6,746 bases of DNA from Candidatus Yonathbacteria bacterium CG17_big_fil_post_rev_8_21_14_2_50_43_9 (GTDB taxonomy: Bacteria > Patescibacteriota > Minisyncoccia > Phycocordibacterales > UBA1550), in contig PCUO01000037.1 of NCBI GenBank assembly GCA_002771015.1, forward strand, positions 1-6,746, in the 5' to 3' direction. Position 1 is the stretch's first letter. Each line of letters begins with the position of its first letter. Below the pieces are notes generated by a model, which was given only the letters and a program-made list of their open reading frames with translations, had not been told where the DNA came from and did not search any database. Below, one piece after another: positions 5,995 to 6,746 of this stretch. The position numbers were made by a program, and so were the translations under genes.

Positions 5995-6150
5995 AATTTG
6001 CCTGTATGAGGCGGAAAGAACAGTTTCTTTGGCGCTGTTTATTGCGCAATGTGCAAATGATGGTTATGTGCGGTAATTTCTTGTTGTTAGGTCAATAAAC
6101 TGACTAGTGTTTGAAATTTGCGAACCAACTAATTACATCTGCATATATTA

Positions 6151-6181
6151 TACCCCTACTATATTCCGCTCGCAAGGGGTA
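6151..6181. repeat. 7-bp inverted repeat next to the DnaA-box match
   Basis: TACCCCT (6151-6157) is the exact complement of AGGGGTA (6175-6181), with a 17-base loop ACTATATTCCGCTCGCA. It ends two bases before the DnaA-box match, and TTTTT occurs at 6194-6198, so a weak terminator for anything transcribed from the left is also possible. Confidence 0.4.
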
Positions 6182-6183
6182 CC

Positions 6184-6192
6184 TGTGGATAA
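6184..6192 (-). promoter_or_regulatory. Perfect match to the consensus DnaA box
   Basis: TGTGGATAA on the + strand reads TTATCCACA on the - strand, the exact bacterial DnaA-box consensus. It is in non-coding sequence. A degenerate eight-of-nine match, TGTGCAAAT, lies at 6050-6058. There is no box cluster, no dnaA and no obvious unwinding element with iterons, so this alone does not make an origin; it could be a DnaA-titration or regulatory site, or chance. Confidence 0.45.
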
Positions 6193-6225
6193 CTTTTTAG
6201 CACAAAAACCGCCTATTCGAAAAAT

Positions 6226-6253
6226 TTGAAAAAACCATTATTTGTGGTAGTAT
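6226..6253 (+). promoter_or_regulatory. Probable promoter of tRNA-Lys
   Basis: TTGAAA (6226-6231, five of six matches to TTGACA) and TAGTAT (6248-6253, four of six to TATAAT) are 16 bases apart, with the extended -10 element TGG (6245-6247) directly upstream. Transcription would start near 6260, leaving a 5' leader of about 60 bases to be removed from the tRNA. The leader can form a 9-bp hairpin (6266-6274 with 6302-6310, one T-G pair). Confidence 0.55.
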
Positions 6254-6319
6254 TTCCCCATTGCAATTTGATTCTTTGGTTGGTCAATTGTCACATGTTT
6301 TGAGTCAAATGTTTATTAT

Positions 6320-6392
6320 GCGCCCATAGCTCAGTCGGTAGAGCAGCTCCCTTTTAAGGAGACGGTCGTAGGTTCGATTCCTACTGGGCGCA
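6320..6392 (+). tRNA. tRNA-Lys, anticodon TTT
   Basis: All cloverleaf parts are present in 73 bases: acceptor GCGCCCA (6320-6326) with TGGGCGC (6385-6391), D stem GCTC/GAGC with the loop AGTCGGTA, anticodon loop CTTTTAA with anticodon TTT at 6353-6355, five-base variable loop CGGTC, T stem GTAGG/CCTAC with loop TTCGATT, and discriminator A6392. The lowest anticodon-stem pair is a G-A mismatch (positions 27 and 43); E. coli tRNA-Lys has a weak G-U pair there. The 3' CCA is not encoded (CACAAA follows), so it must be added by a nucleotidyltransferase. This tRNA reads AAA/AAG and is a usual target of the t6A37 modification to which TsaE contributes. Confidence 0.96.
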
Positions 6393-6396
6393 CAAA

Positions 6397-6426
6397 TTAA
6401 AGTGGCAGGTCTATCGCGAACGCTCA
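6397..6426 (-). other. In-frame DoxX-like C-terminal tail beyond a TGA codon
   Basis: Directly after LGP the - strand reads TGA, then codons for AFAIDLPL, then TAA. DoxX proteins commonly end in a Gly-Pro-Gly or Gly-x-Gly turn followed by a short S/A-I/L-D motif. Here TGA occupies the glycine codon, one substitution from GGA. The tail therefore looks like the former C-terminus, cut off by a nonsense change or sequencing error, or kept by readthrough. Confidence 0.55.
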
Positions 6427-6746
6427 TGGTCCAAGGAAGACGAGCGAGAAAGATACAACAGCGAGAATAATGTAAAACTCAATAGTGTTTCGTGGGAGAG
6501 CAGAAGGTTTTCTCCACTTTATTAATGTCGCAACAAGCATAAGAGTGCCTGTTGCTAATACGGCACCCTGTGTGTATAGGCCGACAACCAGAAGCGAGCC
6601 AGCGATACCCTCTACAGAGGACACTGTCCAAAAATAAACCTTTGACGGGCGAAGGCCGAGCTTCTCAAAAAAATGGGTTCGCTCCGCGCGCTGGTGTGTA
6701 ACTTTTTCATACCAAAAATAAACAAAAATTAAACCGAGTGTGGCAC
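6424..6746 (-). CDS. DoxX-family integral membrane protein (partial; 5' end outside the window)
   Basis: Read on the - strand, the frame is open from the right edge to TGA at 6426-6424, giving 106 visible residues; a GTG at 6624 is internal, not the start. The visible part begins inside a membrane helix (ATLGLIFVYFWYEK, a common DoxX helix-1 end), then HFFEKLGLRPSKVYFW, helix 2 with VEGIAGSLLVVGLYT (the family's V-E-x-x-G-x-x-L-x-x-G-L-x-T pattern), helix 3 AVLATGTLMLVATLI, and helix 4 FYIILAVVSFSLVFLGP. DoxX proteins are small four-helix membrane proteins, some tied to quinone or thiosulfate oxidation or to redox stress; the function here is not determined. The frame continues after the TGA as AFAIDLPL to a TAA at 6399-6397, which resembles the normal DoxX C-terminus with the TGA in place of a glycine. 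The gene converges on tRNA-Lys. Confidence 0.8.
   Translation of the reverse strand, partial: ATLGLIFVYFWYEKVTHQRAERTHFFEKLGLRPSKVYFWTVSSVEGIAGSLLVVGLYTQGAVLATGTLMLVATLIKWRKPSALPRNTIEFYIILAVVSFSLVFLGP

Larger units (their letters stand above)
5907..6319. other. 413-base gap without a convincing gene
   Basis: Between holA and tRNA-Lys I see no credible coding region on either strand. The longest AUG frame noted (6006-6098, 30 codons) has no ribosome binding site or recognisable sequence. The gap holds, in order, a 48-bp perfect palindrome, an intrinsic terminator, a 10-bp palindrome ATTGCGCAAT (6041-6050), a 7-bp hairpin with a 17-base loop (6151-6181), a DnaA-box match (6184-6192), and a candidate tRNA promoter (6226-6253). 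The part from about 6051 to 6150 shows no recognisable structure or match to SRP RNA, tmRNA or RNase P RNA signatures. Confidence 0.6.

Noticed and set aside
6006..6098. 30-codon AUG frame after the terminator
   Set aside because: It has no ribosome site, no promoter and no recognisable sequence; a frame this short is expected by chance.
5907..6319. Chromosomal replication origin
   Set aside because: There is only one perfect DnaA box, no iterons, no dnaA or other origin-linked gene, and a tRNA promoter occupies part of the gap.

Overview
The window looks like a chromosomal segment from a reduced-genome bacterium of the Candidate Phyla Radiation (Patescibacteria, probably Parcubacteria-like). 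This placement is an inference. It rests on a short DNA polymerase I that lacks most of the proofreading domain, a very short DNA polymerase III delta subunit, a secreted Fn3-repeat protein anchored by a bare C-terminal helix, weak or absent Shine-Dalgarno sites, and a tRNA without an encoded CCA. UGA appears to act as a stop: no in-frame TGA interrupts the four complete genes.

Layout from left to right: (1) the 3' end of an unidentified Tyr/Gly/Pro-rich protein (<1..347, +). (2) A 128-base gap almost filled by four consecutive hairpins, one of them a likely terminator. (3) A 538-residue secreted surface protein with three Fn3-like repeats, a DUF11-like domain and a C-terminal membrane helix (476..2092, +), followed by an intrinsic terminator. 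(4) tsaE (2209..2676, +), the ATPase of tRNA t6A synthesis, with an SD-like AGGAG too close to the ATG and a candidate leaderless promoter. (5) A 115-base spacer that can fold as a three-way junction with no unpaired bases at the junction. (6) polA (2792..5161, +) and, 34 bases on, holA (5196..5906, +), probably one replication/repair transcript. (7) A 413-base gene-free gap with a perfect 48-bp palindrome, a classic terminator, a perfect DnaA-box match, a further hairpin and a promoter. (8) tRNA-Lys(TTT) (6320..6392, +). (9) A convergent DoxX-family membrane protein gene (6424..>6746, -) running off the right edge.

The genes share broad themes (cell surface, tRNA modification and supply, DNA replication and repair) but are not one pathway; only polA-holA is a convincing functional and transcriptional pair. 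TsaE and tRNA-Lys have a loose link, since t6A37 is made on ANN-decoding tRNAs including tRNA-Lys(UUU).

I found no clear novel multi-gene system. The strongest oddities are non-coding or at gene ends: the 48-bp perfect palindrome three bases after the holA stop; a TGA exactly where the DoxX C-terminal Gly-Pro-Gly motif expects glycine, followed in frame by a family-like tail; the hairpin-tiled leader of the surface-protein gene; and the three-way junction in front of polA.
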